Of a stretch of 64,000 bases of DNA, positions 33,340 through 45,474 are shown one piece after another. Made by a program: the position numbers and the translations under genes. The stretch is taken from contig NC_087062.1 in NCBI RefSeq assembly GCF_963678635.1, forward strand, positions 13,870,670 to 13,934,669. The letters are read 5' to 3'. The first letter of the stretch is position 1. Each line of letters begins with the position of its first letter. The notes beneath the pieces are model-generated. The model made no database searches and was not told the origin of the DNA. It saw only the letters and a list, made by a program, of their open reading frames with translations. The stretch is from Symsagittifera roscoffensis. Lineage: Eukaryota; Xenacoelomorpha; Acoela; Convolutidae.

Positions 33340-34419
33340 TAAATAAAACACTTGAAAACACCAATCTGAAAAGCTATAGTGTAAAATGGGACCAAAAACA
33401 TCCAAAACCCTTCTACAGAAAATTGTAGTTGGTACAAGCATATAATCATTGCTCGTTTGCAAACTCTGAAAAGCTTAAACTAATTTAACTTTTTGCTAGT
33501 TTCAATTCCAATTCTGTAAGCCGCGCACAACAGTTATTACTATACTTTAAAAGACCTAATTTGATTGGTTTAAGTATTGCGCTATGCGCTTGTAGACGCA
33601 GTTTATAACTATCATTAGTTGAAATGTAACTTATAGTGGGAAAATCTAAGAACAAGGAAAATTTTTTTGAAAAAGGTAAAAATCAGTTAAAAAAACTATT
33701 CAGGCTAACACAAATATACACAAAATATGATACTGTCAAATTAGCTCCTGTATTTTCCGCTCCCACACTCTGATAAGAGCAGTTTCTTACGCTGAAGCGA
33801 ACATCAAAACTTAAGAATTGCAACCACAATTTCTATGAATACTAGTTTGTTAAATTATGCAACGTGGCAGACAAAACAATGATTAGTTGGAGAGATCATA
33901 ATTTTTGAAGTGCTATTCAAATGTTTGATGATTGGTAATACATGCGCTGCATTTTTTGAGCAAGTTTATTTGAACGTTTTGCTATGGAATTTTCTTTGAA
34001 TCGTCCTTCAAAATTAAACATGAAATTAACCCTTGTTTCATGATCAAGTTGGTTAAAATTGATTTGTAATTTTTTCCTTCAATTACAGACGCCAGTCTCT
34101 GATTTCTAATGCATTTGAATGTTCTCTGAATCTTCTCTTTGTCCCCGAGGAATGTCAAGGAAAAACAGACTGTGCGCAGAACACGCTCGAATTCATTTTC
34201 TGCATTCCATCATTTTCTAATCCATCATTTTGCATTCTTTCTAAAATGAGTCCAATATGCTGTTTGCTTGAGGCAGCTTAGTTCAATTCTCGAGAGGTCA
34301 CGGCGCCTTTGGAAAAGCTAAATTGCTACTACAAGTATCATCAGGCAATTTAGAAACAAAAGAACGCCTCCGATTCTATTTGAACTCGCCGATGGAATTT
34401 CCGTAACGGACAATCGAAA
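33340..34419. other. Intergenic, nothing recognised
   Basis: AT-rich DNA up to the assembly gap. No gene recognised. Confidence 0.4.
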
Positions 34420-34619
34420 NNNNNNNNNNNNNNNNNNNNNNNNNNNNNNNNNNNNNNNNNNNNNNNNNNNNNNNNNNNNNNNNNNNNNNNNNNNNNNNNN
34501 NNNNNNNNNNNNNNNNNNNNNNNNNNNNNNNNNNNNNNNNNNNNNNNNNNNNNNNNNNNNNNNNNNNNNNNNNNNNNNNNNNNNNNNNNNNNNNNNNNNN
34601 NNNNNNNNNNNNNNNNNNN
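34420..34619. other. Assembly gap (200 N)
   Basis: Exactly 200 unresolved bases. The round number suggests a placeholder length. TG1 sequence starts immediately on the right, so the gap probably hides repeat DNA. The minus-strand frame across it is an artefact. Confidence 1.
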
Positions 34620-34788
34620 TATGTGGCGTGTGAGATGATTTCACAAAAAAAAATCTCAAATTAAAGAAAAATTATTTTTATTTGATTAAATTTAATATGT
34701 TCATATTTTCATGTTATTACTGCTCCATAGACCTCGAAAGGCAGTCGGAACATTCAGGGCTTCGCCCTGATACGAGCTGTTTTGTTGT
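34620..34788 (+). mobile_element. TG1 element, right part after the gap
   Basis: 'atgtggcgtgtgagatgattt', 'ttactgctccatagacc', GTCGGAACA, stem-loop and GAGCTGTTTTGT. Confidence 0.8.
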
Positions 34789-35440
34789 TGCTTCAGGTCA
34801 TATTTAAATTAAACGGGGGGAACAGAGTACATGAACAGATAGGACTTGAATGTGGCAAGTTATTCTGCCACTCAGAAGATTAGAGACTGATTAAAATTCT
34901 AAATGCTACTAGCTAAACTTCCCTAACAACCACCGAGTGCCTACCCGACCCCCTCCCTCCCCTCTTCTATGTCATAGTGACCCTTTTCTATGCCTCTTTG
35001 TTTTTCAACCACCTTTCATGAAAATAAATACTTATGAATTAACACACTCTATTGCGCACACAAAAGCTTGTAGTTTTGCCATTGATTTGAAAAAAAAATG
35101 TTAAAACTATACAGGCCTGATCATGTTTCAATAGGTCATCCATATTTTGAATTAACACCATTTATTTGATTATTTAGTCATCCCTCGCGTATTGAATATA
35201 AAAACTAATATCGCCCACAGGAAACTGAATATGATCAACTCTGGAAGAGAAATTACCAGTAACACCAGTGAAGGGAGAAAGAGAGAACACAAATTGGAAA
35301 GTAATATGAGCAATATTAGATTTAAGGAGATAGTCAGATAGATATACGATGTAGATCGGAGATACCCAGTTATTGCTTTGTAGACATTTAATTAAATTTT
35401 CCTTCTTCTATAAATTACAAACAGCAAAACACAAGTCAAT
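34789..35440. other. Intergenic, nothing recognised
   Basis: No assignment. Confidence 0.4.
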
Positions 35441-35477
35441 TTTTGGGCGTTTACAGCGCGCAACAGGAAAACGGAGT

Positions 35478-35617
35478 TGACGTCAGCTGGGAAGGGAAAA
35501 AAGTTTTCCCGGTTTAAAATTAGCCCTCAAGTGTGACTTACTTCATGTAATTGCCGCGTTTCCTGTCACAAAAGATTCCGCTTCTCGTGAACAAATAGCG
35601 CTGTTTACCATGGTAAC
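35478..35617. promoter_or_regulatory. Possible regulatory patch: CRE and X-box-like palindrome
   Basis: A perfect CRE palindrome TGACGTCA (35478-35485) lies about 120 bases before TTTACCATGGTAAC (35604-35617). The latter matches the RFX X-box consensus at 13 of 14 positions. The patch is less AT-rich than its surroundings. No adjacent gene is recognised, so this is only a candidate. Confidence 0.25.
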
Positions 35618-36059
35618 AAAAAACTATACCTCGTTTTCAGCTCTCAGCAAACGTGAAACATCTTAATCGTTCCTTTTTTGTGGAAAGTCAGTTTTTATCC
35701 CAACAAAAAACTACCTTTTAAGGTGATCTGCATTTTTGCAAACATGCAATAATTTTTTCCTGCTAGAATACAGGCAATTAAGGTATAGAATAAAAAAATT
35801 CAGCAAATATATGATTCTTGTTGCTTTTTTCTCCGGTAAATGTGGGATTTAGAAACGTCTTTTTTCAAGTCTTATTTGACACATTTTAATTTTTCTGCGG
35901 AACATTATGCTAATTTGACATTTTAATGCATAAATTGCGCGTAAACAAAATCTCTTCATAAGTTGTAATCAATTCTGAGATAAAAGCGCGATCGATTTGT
36001 CAATTATTATCTATAATCAATCATATTTTAGTCGATATAGTTTTGAATGACAGGTCAGG

Positions 36060-36420
36060 TGTATTCACTATAAAACAGTTTTATGGGTCGCCTTTTTCAA
36101 GGAATCGACCACTTGGCCAATCAAAGGGCCTACCTTTGATGCTATTTTAGGTCATCCCTGCCTGGTTGACCAAACCTTATATTCGAGGATGGAGAGCAAG
36201 CCAAAAAAGAGAATTTTTCAAGCTAAACGAGCAAACGATTTAAGGGGTGACTCTCTCTTTTTCAAGAATACGACCCATTTTGACAACCCAAAGTTTCTAT
36301 GTTACGAAATCCTTTTTGGTCGATCCACCCGAAATTTTTTCAAACGCTTTGTGAACCAAAGTACACTAAATTCGGGTGCAGGTCAAAAAAAGCCCAAAAT
36401 TTCCCTCTGAAAAAAAATGA
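36060..36420. repeat. Degenerate hAT-type MITE
   Basis: Weak matches to the MITE interior ('tcgaccacttggccaa', 'gggcctacctttgat', 'ttttggtcgatccacccgaaattttttc'). Ends are lost. The frame 36189-36410 comes from it. Confidence 0.35.
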
Positions 36421-37978
36421 CGCCTGATATTTTTTGGAAGTTTACCTGTAACACTAAAGGGTCTTTCGTTTGTGGGAGAGAGTGAAAAGATAATTTATTC
36501 CAGGTTAAGCATTTATTCCAACTAGTATTAATTACCCTGTATTACAGTGAGGAGGGATAATTAACAAGAAATGACATAAAAGACAAGGCAATAAAGCTAT
36601 GTAAAGTTTTGTCGATTGTTATTTCAATTCTGTTCTCGGAGTGGATTTTCTACTCGTTACATCTCTCGCCCGAATTAATTCAAGCCGGCTATTTTCCCAT
36701 TACCTTTTAAAAAATTATCGAAAAAAATTTTTTGTTCCAAATTAAATTGAGGCAGCTAGTTAGTTTTATTAAATCCATACACGACTCAAGTGTAACACTT
36801 AATTTTTAGGCTGGACAGCCTAAAATTCATCGTTTTGCCAGTACTTAGTGTATAAAAAACGATTCAAGACTAATTAAATGGCAGTTAAAAAAATTCAGGG
36901 CTTCGCTCTGATACGAGCAGTTTTGTTTATCTGACCACACAAAATTGATTTTTTTTTCTCCAGATTATTCAAAACTTTTATCGAAAACTTGCTAGTTACA
37001 GAGTACTAAACGTGTAAATTTGCTAGTTACACAAATATTCCATGGCTTCCTTCTAAAGTCGGCGCAACACGACTGCTTGCATCAGGGCGGAGCTCTGAAT
37101 GTTCCGGTGACCCTTCAAAGTATCTTAATTTTTTTTTGTTTTGAAAAATTTTCAAATTTGGCTTTTTTCAAATACAAGTTACCTTTTTGTCATCTGATTA
37201 TTTGGACAATTACTTTGCTCTACTTCGGTTCCCCCTTTTTAACTCTAAACAAGTTAACACCCTACAATTTCACTCCCTACTTATTGTTGCCGTAGCAAAT
37301 TAACATCGCTACATTTTAGAACAATTTCTATGACTTATCACCGTTTTAATCCAAAATGAAAAGAAAACTTACTTCAAAGGGGATTTCGGTAACCATCAAA
37401 GAAATAAACCATCAGAGAGAAATTTTTGCCATTTAAAGCCAGACAAATTCGCGTTACTTAATTCGCGTAAGTTTTGAACAGAAATGACCTTGCAAATGAC
37501 TTCAACGAAACGTTTCTAACCAAAATGAAATGGCCTTGCCAATATTTTCAATGAATTATTCCAAATTGAACCAAAAACAAGCAATAGTTCAATGAACTTC
37601 AAAAGCCCGTAAATAATTAGACGTCCTTTGACTATAATGGCTTAATTTTCTAGACATTTTCAGCCGGTATAGAAATTTAAAAAAGTTTAACCAATGCCAA
37701 AAGCCTTAAAATCAATATTTTTAGGAATCATTCTCGAACTTGAACTTAGGACTTGATCGCTTTGTCAGCTTTTTTTGAACTGTTGGCACAAAAACGCAAA
37801 GCTAAAGGGTTTGCCAGCCCGTAGTCCCAACCTAGCATCCCGAAAATAAGGGCGATTGTCCTGGGAATCTGCAAGGAAACGTCTTTTCAAAAAAAGCTGA
37901 AAAAAGTTTTAGTAGGAATAAAAATTGAATTTTAAAAATATGAAAGAATAAACAAAAATGAAACAAAATTTACAAGGT
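36421..37978. other. Intergenic with TG1 scraps
   Basis: TG1 right-end scraps occur at 36893-36928 ('ttcagggcttcgctctgatacgag') and about 37045-37115 ('aagtcggcgcaacacgactgctt', 'cagggcggagctctga'). The rest is unassigned AT-rich DNA. Confidence 0.45.
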
Positions 37979-39188
37979 TTAACACAAACTAGATATAGCT
38001 CTGAAAAAGTACAGATCAGTTTTGTCTTCGTAAACGGACATTATGTTCTGTACTCTTTCATTCAATACTCGATACTTTTTCTTTTTTGTGAACTTATGGC
38101 CACTTGAGGCATCAAAAAAGTTGAGTTTTTGTACGGAAGCGTCTTTTTGCAGGCTGGCCACTACTTTCTACAAATTTGGGTGGGCTCCGCTGAAATATGA
38201 TTGAATCCCGAAGTGCCATGTTGTTCGAGCAATCCCACTCACGGCCGAATCTCGCTGGTTCCAAAGGGAGGGTGGGAATGAAACTTCACGGTTTGGCACC
38301 AAGCTTTTATATAAGTAGAGCTGAAGTACAGACACAACTCGTCAATTTTCTCAATTTTCTCGGGTTCCAAACAATTTCTGTCGCATACATTCTGAATTTC
38401 CTGAACGATCATGTCATAGGAATCGCCGATCTTTTCTTTTTTTTCGAATGCAAGGGATGGCAGCATTTTTAAAGCCAGCGCTAGCTCGGGATTCGTTTCG
38501 TAGGTCACTTTCAATTAACGCCTGGCGCAAGGTAAGATACATTAACATGAATTGATTATAGCTGATAGAACATTTTTGAAGTAATTTTAAAAGTTCCATC
38601 GGCTAACCAGAAAGATGACTTCTCCAGAATTCTCAGCATTTCGGGGTCGCCGCACAAAATTATTCGCTCATGATCATTTGATCCACTGTCATACCGGATA
38701 AAATTTTCAAAAATTTTAGGGATCTCGAAACTTCGCGCAACGGGGATGGGCGGCATATTTACATCTAGCTGCCTACGAGTGCGCGCAGCCGTTCGGATCA
38801 GTTTGTCTTTACTTGGGAGGGCAAACTGAGTGGCCAAATTGTTTGTAATTGGCAAAACCGCACTGGCAACGGCAACAGTCGGGGTAAACCTCTCGCTGAG
38901 ATCTTTTATATGCTTTATGACATTTCGGGCCTCCAATTTTCCCGCTGAAATGTCGTGGTTATGCACTCCAAGCGTCTCGATTAATTCGTGTTTTTCAGCA
39001 ATGGCAGTTGCTCGATATTCATGTGTTTGATATTTTGAGCAAATCCAGTTTTCTGTTAACTTATTTTTTCGCTTGAAATAAAATTCGTGGCTGGACGCTA
39101 TAAGAATTGACTTGTTTTTAGATGAAACTGTGAACTCGAAAGAAGACTCAATCATAATGTGTTTATTGTGTTTGCGTTTGTTTATCAC
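37979..39188 (-). pseudogene. MULE-type transposase with FLYWCH-like N-terminus, broken
   Basis: Minus-strand frames 39188-38556, 38514-38239 and 38161-37979 read successive parts of one Mutator-like transposase. The N-terminus (residues about 17-78) is FLYWCH-like, with W48, C50 and H76/H78 (W-x-C...H-N-H), but the second zinc Cys is replaced (Tyr58). Next comes the start of the catalytic domain, WLADGTFKI...FYQL, with D197 as the probable first catalytic Asp. After an in-frame stop about 100 residues are missing, including the other catalytic Asp and Glu. The next piece (VCDRNCLE..., YFSSTYI) and the C-terminal piece (WH..IQSYFSGAHPNL, then a Lys-rich KKKKY segment and a closing amphipathic stretch) follow the family order. 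Terminal inverted repeats were not found. Inactive. Confidence 0.75.
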
Positions 39189-39679
39189 TTGAGTAAAGTA
39201 TAAAGTGACCGTCAGAATTTAATTTTTGTCAGAGTTTTTACATCAAATTGTTATGATTAGCACACGCAGCTTTTTTTTAGTAATCATAATGGTTTAGCAA
39301 AAAGTCTAAAAGAAAATAAATTACAAACTTTTTGATAAGAGTCTTAAGTAAATTAGGAAGCCTCCTTTTAGCATGTATAACTAAGATAAACCAAGATTTT
39401 CATTATGGTGCGTGCGTTAATTGCAGGATTATCATTGGTGCGATAAGAGTTAAAATAAGGAATCCATACAGCATTAATTTTAATAGTGAAATGACTAGGT
39501 GTTAAAATGTACTGCTTTGAACTGGAAAATGGGAGTTATATTGTTGTCGATTTAAATTGTTTGGTAATGAAATGACTAAGTGTTAAAAAGTACGGTGTTA
39601 AATTGTATGTCATTAAATTGAAGGACACCTCTATTTCAATCCGAATTGATTTATGAGCTGGACTTCTCTACTCACACTG
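39189..39679. other. Spacer upstream of MULE remnant
   Basis: AT-rich. 'gaaatgacta.gtgttaaaa.gta' occurs twice (about 39487 and 39568) and may belong to the element's non-coding end. No inverted partner was found. Confidence 0.35.
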
Positions 39680-39858
39680 AGCGTTAATAGATTACTGGTA
39701 CAGAAAAACTTCATTTTCCCCAAATTGGGAGTTATTAAACCCTTGTCATTTTGGAAAATATTTTCAATTTGATCACAAGGAAGTCGAAATTTGTTCGGAA
39801 AAAAAACACCCCGATCGCAAGCATTCCGTCACTTTTTTCAAAAATCGGGACAGCAAAA
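39680..39858 (-). repeat. Degenerate TG1 fragment
   Basis: 'ccccaaattgggagtt', 'aagtcgaaatttgttcgg', 'caccccgatcgcaagcattccgtcac' and 'tcgggaca' follow TG1 order with many changes. Confidence 0.5.
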
Positions 39859-40960
39859 TGGCCATTGCATGAATGATCGAAAAAAAAATCGCAACTTTTA
39901 ATTAGGAAAATTGATATCACAAAATCACATAAAACATAAGATTTATATAGATATTTATCCTCCAGTTTTTGTGAGTTCTGAAAAAAAAAGAATTAATTCA
40001 GAAGAGTATACTGGTATAACAATATTTGAAAGTTAATTGCTGGATTTAATTAATTCATTTTTTTGCCTGATTTTTGTTGAAAGTAAGGAATATATATGTT
40101 TATATATACCTTTTTAGGTGATTGAATTGAAGCATAAAAATCATTAAATCATATTCATCAAAAGTTAAGGGCCACATGGCGTCAATTAACACTTCATTGA
40201 CTTTCTCTTTAATCTGTTTAAGTAGAAGTCTAATGATGCAGTATAAGTTAAAACTAAACCAAACAATTAACCTATTGATGATAAGTTCAGAACGGTCAAC
40301 TGGTCGGTCAGCAGCATTGTTTCCGTGGATCAAATGAGCAATCTCTTCCCCCAATTCCCACGCTGAGGGATGACTCATTAGGTACTTGAGACGTGTTCAT
40401 AACTACTTGAAAATAGTATGAATGGTATGAAATCGTGAGCTAAATTCTCCAAAAATTTGGAACACCAAAAGTCTTAATATCAAAAAAATGAATTAAAACG
40501 AATACATTCCGGCTTTTTTCTGTCTTAAATGAAAAAAAAATACATTTTTGAAAACTGCGGATGATATTTTGCGGTATTCAGATAGAAAGTTAGAACACAA
40601 ACACTAGTAACTTGCTTTCTTCGAAGTAATGGTCGCCCAAACAAAGCTTCGCAAAACAACATATTTTAAATTTCGTTTTTTTTTTCAAAAGTTTATCTCG
40701 GCATTCATATAAATTAAACTGATAGCTCAATTGGTCAATATGTGTGAGAGATTGCTCTATTTATTTTTTTTCGAGTTTTAATTTAATGGAGGAATCTCGG
40801 TTTGAGTATCGTTGATTCAACCTTATCTAAATGCTTAAATTGAAATTCAGGTGATAATTCAATCATCAGCATCCATATTGTTCTTTTCTCTGATTTATGT
40901 ATGAGTAAGAAATCATCCTTGTTCATCAGAAAATTAGCTCCTAAAACCTCAATTGTGCTC
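39859..40960. other. Intergenic, nothing recognised
   Basis: AT-rich. The frames 40100-40378 and 40783-41052 lack domain features; the second runs into TG1. Confidence 0.4.
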
Positions 40961-41379
40961 TTTGTTACGGATTTCGTAATGAAAGCAACGGAATATTTGT
41001 GCTCGGTGTGTTTTTTTTTCTTCAGACAAAATTCGGCTTTTTCACTAACCATTTTTGACAGAGGTTTTTTGTAAATTATGGGGGTTTAAAGACTGCCATT
41101 TTGGCCATCTTGAGACCAAAAACGCGCGATATATTTCACGCTACTAACGCATAAGCAAAGACTTGATAGAAATTGTTCCAACTTAGTTGAAGGAAGCTTA
41201 TTTGGCGTAATTGATTTGTACTTAATAATGCGTGTGGAGGAAATATTTTCAAAAAAAACCTCAAATTGAAAAAAATTTTCTCTTAATTACAAATGATTTT
41301 TTCATGTTATTACTGCTCCATAGACCTTAAAAGGCGGTTGGAACATTCAGGGCTTCGCCCTGATACGAGCAGTCTTGTT
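40961..41379 (+). mobile_element. TG1 element, near full length
   Basis: Left hairpin diverged ('tgttacggatttcgtaatgaaa'), then the core and the intact right end GTTGGAACA, stem-loop and CAGTCTTGT. Flanked by T on both sides. Confidence 0.8.
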
Positions 41380-41571
41380 TAGTAATAATAATCAATCACA
41401 TCGCTAGCAACACGACTCTGTAAACTTAGGCTCAGTAAAGACTTTCAAATTTGATTGCTCAATAAAGTCAGAAAGTTTTCCCTTCTTAATTTTATATTCC
41501 CTTTTAATAAGATTTGTTTTTTTGATTTTAAATTCTTTTTGCTTAGTAAATAGTTTGAACAGAACCCAAGT

Positions 41572-41975
41572 TTTTGTTCCGACTTCGCAAGAAAATTACG
41601 GAATATTTGTGCGTGGTCTAGTTTTTCTTCCCACAAACTTATAAAATTTGATTAAAATTTCTGAAGCAATTTGTAGTAGTATTTGAAAAAAGGACACATT
41701 GAGTTGAAAATGTTTGATAATGTATTTTTCCTGCAGTTATTTTAGTGAAGAGCCGCGGGATAATCATAGTGTGGCGTTTTTCCAACTTTTCTTTAATTCG
41801 TATATGGTACGCAGTGAGTTAATACCAATTAGAAGTTATTCCCAATTAAAATGAGGCAAGGTAAATGCTCCGTTGATTTTATTACTAGTTGCAACTTTTG
41901 TTTTATTCCAACTTTCAACGAAAATGACGAAAAAATTGTGCTCGGGTTGTTTTTTCTCCAGACAATAATATAATT
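41572..41975 (+). repeat. Two TG1 left-end fragments
   Basis: 41572-41645 (TGTTCCGACTTCGCAAG, 'cggaatatttgtgcg') and about 41890-41975 ('tattccaactttcaacg', 'gtgctcgggttgtttttt') are left-end pieces only. Confidence 0.55.
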
Positions 41976-44302
41976 TTTTCCTTGGCAAAATTTAATTAGA
42001 CAGTCTGAAAAATTGTAAAGCTTTGAGCTCAAATTCAACACAGAGGCGAAGCACAGTCTCATAATGTATGTGACACAACACAAAAACAGCATGACAAAAC
42101 AGCAGCCAGAAATTGAGACAAAAACTTTGAAAAAGTCGAGAAAAACAAGATCAACCAAACAATTCAATGCTTTGCCTTGAGTTAAGTTCGTTCACCCTCT
42201 TAAAAACAAATTAACTGAAAAAATTAAAATTGAAAAAAAAATACTAAAGCGGACAATTTTTGAGCAGAAAAACACCTCTCCTAGAACAAGCTGAAAATTT
42301 TCCAAATATTTTAAATTACCCTCTCAAAAGACTCACATGCATAGTAAATTTGTTTCGCTCATCCAACAATGCAATAGGATGTCACAAAACCGATTCAGTA
42401 AAAACTAAAAAAAAAGAAATTAAGTCACAAAAAACAAGAAAAAAGGAAAAAAGTATTGAGGTTAGAAACAGATGTTGAATAGAACGGGTATTTGAAAAGA
42501 AAACATCCAAAATATGTCTGTTGGTAAAAAAAAATGATTCAGTAAAATTGCTGGACAAATTGTTTACAAAAACAATATCTGTTCGAAATGATAACGCTTG
42601 CTTATCGCGAGTACAATCATCGCACACATAATAATTTTGTGCAAAATTTTTTTAAAAGTTATATTTCATTTTAAAAAAATTATATTAAAAGTTTTTCAAA
42701 AAGTTCAAGTCAAAATTCCAGCGGGGTTTTAGAATTGGTATCCACGAAATTAGACGGAAATTGAATTTTCAAAGAGAGTCCGACAGGCCCATTGTCGACC
42801 ATTTTGTCGGCTCAAGCGTTTGTGATCTTAAGCTGGTATGTTAACTCTACGCCAGATAGGCTGGGTGCTTGATTGAATATGAAATTAATATACAGCAAAA
42901 TAAAATATCTGCAACATCTTGTAAACAAAGTCGCTTACGACAAAAAAAAGTGTACACCCGTTTGCACTACCTTTGCCTAGCGCAAGGGTAAAACAATCAC
43001 TTATCATCAATTGCAAAGCTTTTGATTTTTCTTAAAATGTAAGATTGGTTAAATTTTGATAACTAATGTGCTTGTTTACCAGAAATTATTGACGCGCAGC
43101 ATAACAGTATGACTGTATGTTGCCTCATAATAGTATGAAAAGATATTAAAATTAAAATGTTTTTTTTTGAAATCGATCTCTGGTAGTACATATCTTCATT
43201 GGTGCACATTTTTTTTAAAATCTAATTTTTTAATATCGTCAAAGTTTATTTGAATAAAAAAACCAACACAAGCATTTATACTCCATTTCTTAAATCGAAA
43301 GTTTGAGCAAATCACGAAGTAGCTTGTTTCAATTCAATTGTGATCGTATTTGAGTGTGAAATGACTCTCCAGGCTTAAATAGTATGTGATATCAATATCA
43401 CAGGAAAATTTTTCAAATTCACTTAAATTAGTACGCAAATTTAACCAAAATGACCGTTTTCAAACGCCCAGATTTTTAACAAAAAGAAATTGTGTTTAAA
43501 AAAAAACTTTTCAGTTTTAAACGCCGGGAGTCAATATATTTATTAGGCTATAAAAATGATTTGCTAGAACTTGTTATATTTGAAATAATTGTTCTGAGTA
43601 AAAACAACCACAGCAAGCATATGAGTTTTTTTACCAAGCATATGAGTTTTTTTTACCATATGAGGTGATTAAAATGATCAGTTATCTTGACATATTTCAA
43701 CTTGGGATGAGAATGGATGAAGGATAATTTGGCAAAACGAAGCCTTTTGCATCTACGTTCTACGTTTTAATATCTGTAAATATATAAATAAACTGTAAGA
43801 AATTTGCTTTGATTCAAGAATAGTTGTTAATTAGCAAACTTAGTTCCGAAATTTTTTTGAAAATGATTGCAGGTGGTATAACTTTGTGAATTTGATTTAT
43901 CAATATGTTTATTTGGGGAAAAAATAATCTGTGAAAAATATCGCTTCAATTGTTGAAACTAGTTTCAATAAAATTAACCCATGCATAAGTAATACCATTA
44001 ATTTTTTTTGAAAGTTGCAACAAACAAATATTTTATTATAAGTCTGCAATATAAACCCAGAAGCAGTCATATAATATGCAACAGAAATTTAACACTTTCT
44101 AACATGAGGTGTAGCTACTGTTTTTGCAAATGTGAAAAACTGCTTGAAGAAACAAGATGAACTGTTGGGAGTCTTGGCAGCTTATTTTCTTAAACTGTCG
44201 TCAGGTTTCTGATTTAATCTTAGGGAGTTTAATCCAATGATTCCAAAATTGATCCCACGTAGTTAATTTTTTTGTCAAAATGATCTGTATATATAAACCA
44301 AC
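41976..44302. other. Intergenic, nothing recognised
   Basis: AT-rich. A block 'cagaggcgaagcacagtc...cagccagaaattgagac' at about 42040-42130 resembles blocks at 54380-54460 and 58850-58930 and may be an unclassified dispersed repeat. 'agcatatgagttttttt' is duplicated at 43615-43655. No gene was recognised. Confidence 0.4.
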
Positions 44303-44310
44303 ACTAGCAT

Positions 44311-44757
44311 CAGGGGCGGCTCTAGGATTTTCTCGAGGGGGGGGGGGGGGGTTAGCAGATTTAAAAAAATTGAAATTTTTGTCGACCTTTTTCTTTTTCA
44401 GGTCGACCAAATTGATTTTTTGAGCTATCCCAAAGCACTGCAAGACCCTGTTTTGCCCGAAATTTCTGCGCCGCAGGCAGAATTTCGAAAAAACAGGCCA
44501 AAAAAGCGTTTTTTGGCCACTTTTTTGGAAAAATTTCACCAAAAAATTGTGTTTTTTCGGCGCGCGCTCCCCCCTCAAGACTAGTATATGTTGGCGCCAA
44601 AGGTGCCTTCAGAAAAATTTTAAGGTCCGTCACCAAAAACGGAGATCTCAAAATAGTACAAAGGGGGTATCCTTTGTGTCGGCGAGGTGTCGAATTCCTG
44701 AGGGGGGAGAGAGGGGAAGGGGGCGTCTGCTACCCGCCCCCTCTAAATCCGCCCCTG
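44311..44757 (+). mobile_element. hAT-type MITE, 447 bp (best-preserved copy)
   Basis: CAGGGGCGGCTCTAGG start, CTAAATCCGCCCCTG end. A perfect 8-bp duplication ACTAGCAT flanks it (44303-44310, 44758-44765). All interior blocks are present. Frames on both strands inside it are repeat-derived. Confidence 0.9.
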
Positions 44758-44962
44758 ACTAGCATGAATATTTGAAAGTCGGAAAAATTATCACATCATT
44801 TTGTACTTGACTTTGCGTGAAGGGGTGCGTAGGGAGATTTTCTTTTTATATTCTTGAATAATATCTTTTTTTAATAAACTGCGTCAGATACTTTCACAGG
44901 CTGCTGACACTGATGCAAGATTTTTTTTGCGCTTGGCATTGCGCGTTGACGTTTTTGAATTT

Positions 44963-45474
44963 TTGTTGTGACCATTGAAAATGGGGAGGAACTTTGTATT
45001 CGGGAGTGCTTTAGTTTTTTCTTTTTCTTTTCCATACAAAATCAGCTACCACAATTAATCATTGGACTGGGTTGAGAGATAAATCATATTAAAGCCCTTT
45101 CAGTCTTGATTCGAACGACATTAAAAAATTTCATCTTTTTTCATAGAGTGAGCAGACTTCCATTAATTTATTTATGCTTAATCTTAGGAATCAAAAACAT
45201 AAAGATATTGGGAGAAAAAATTTGAAAAAAAAATTATAATTTCGTTTTATTTTTTTGTTTTTCTTGTTATTTGTATTTGTCATCAAAAATTGTTTTCCGA
45301 TTTACGTATTTTACAATGACTGACAAAAATGCCTAAGTTCTTTTTTTTCGCTCAGATTCTTTTATCACACCACGCCGAAAAAACTACACTAATTTGAAAA
45401 TATAATTTTGTTGTATTTTTTAAGACTGGTCGGAACATTCTGTGCTACTTGCTCAGTAACCAGCTATCCTTGCT
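44963..45474 (+). mobile_element. TG2 element
   Basis: Left end TGTTGTGACC with hairpin CCATT-gaa-AATGG, then 'ggggaggaactttgt', 'gattcgaacgacatt' and 'cagattcttttatcacaccacgc', then GGTCGGAAC and the right tail 'tgctacttgctcagtaacc' to 'atccttgct'. Related to TG1 by the shared GTTCCGAC/GTCGGAAC subterminal motif. An inverted copy lies at 60728-61288. Confidence 0.65.

Noticed and set aside
34318-34659. 113-codon minus frame
   Set aside because: Runs through the 200-N gap, so it is an artefact.
44201-44762. Frames of 71-125 codons on both strands
   Set aside because: All inside the hAT MITE at 44311-44757.
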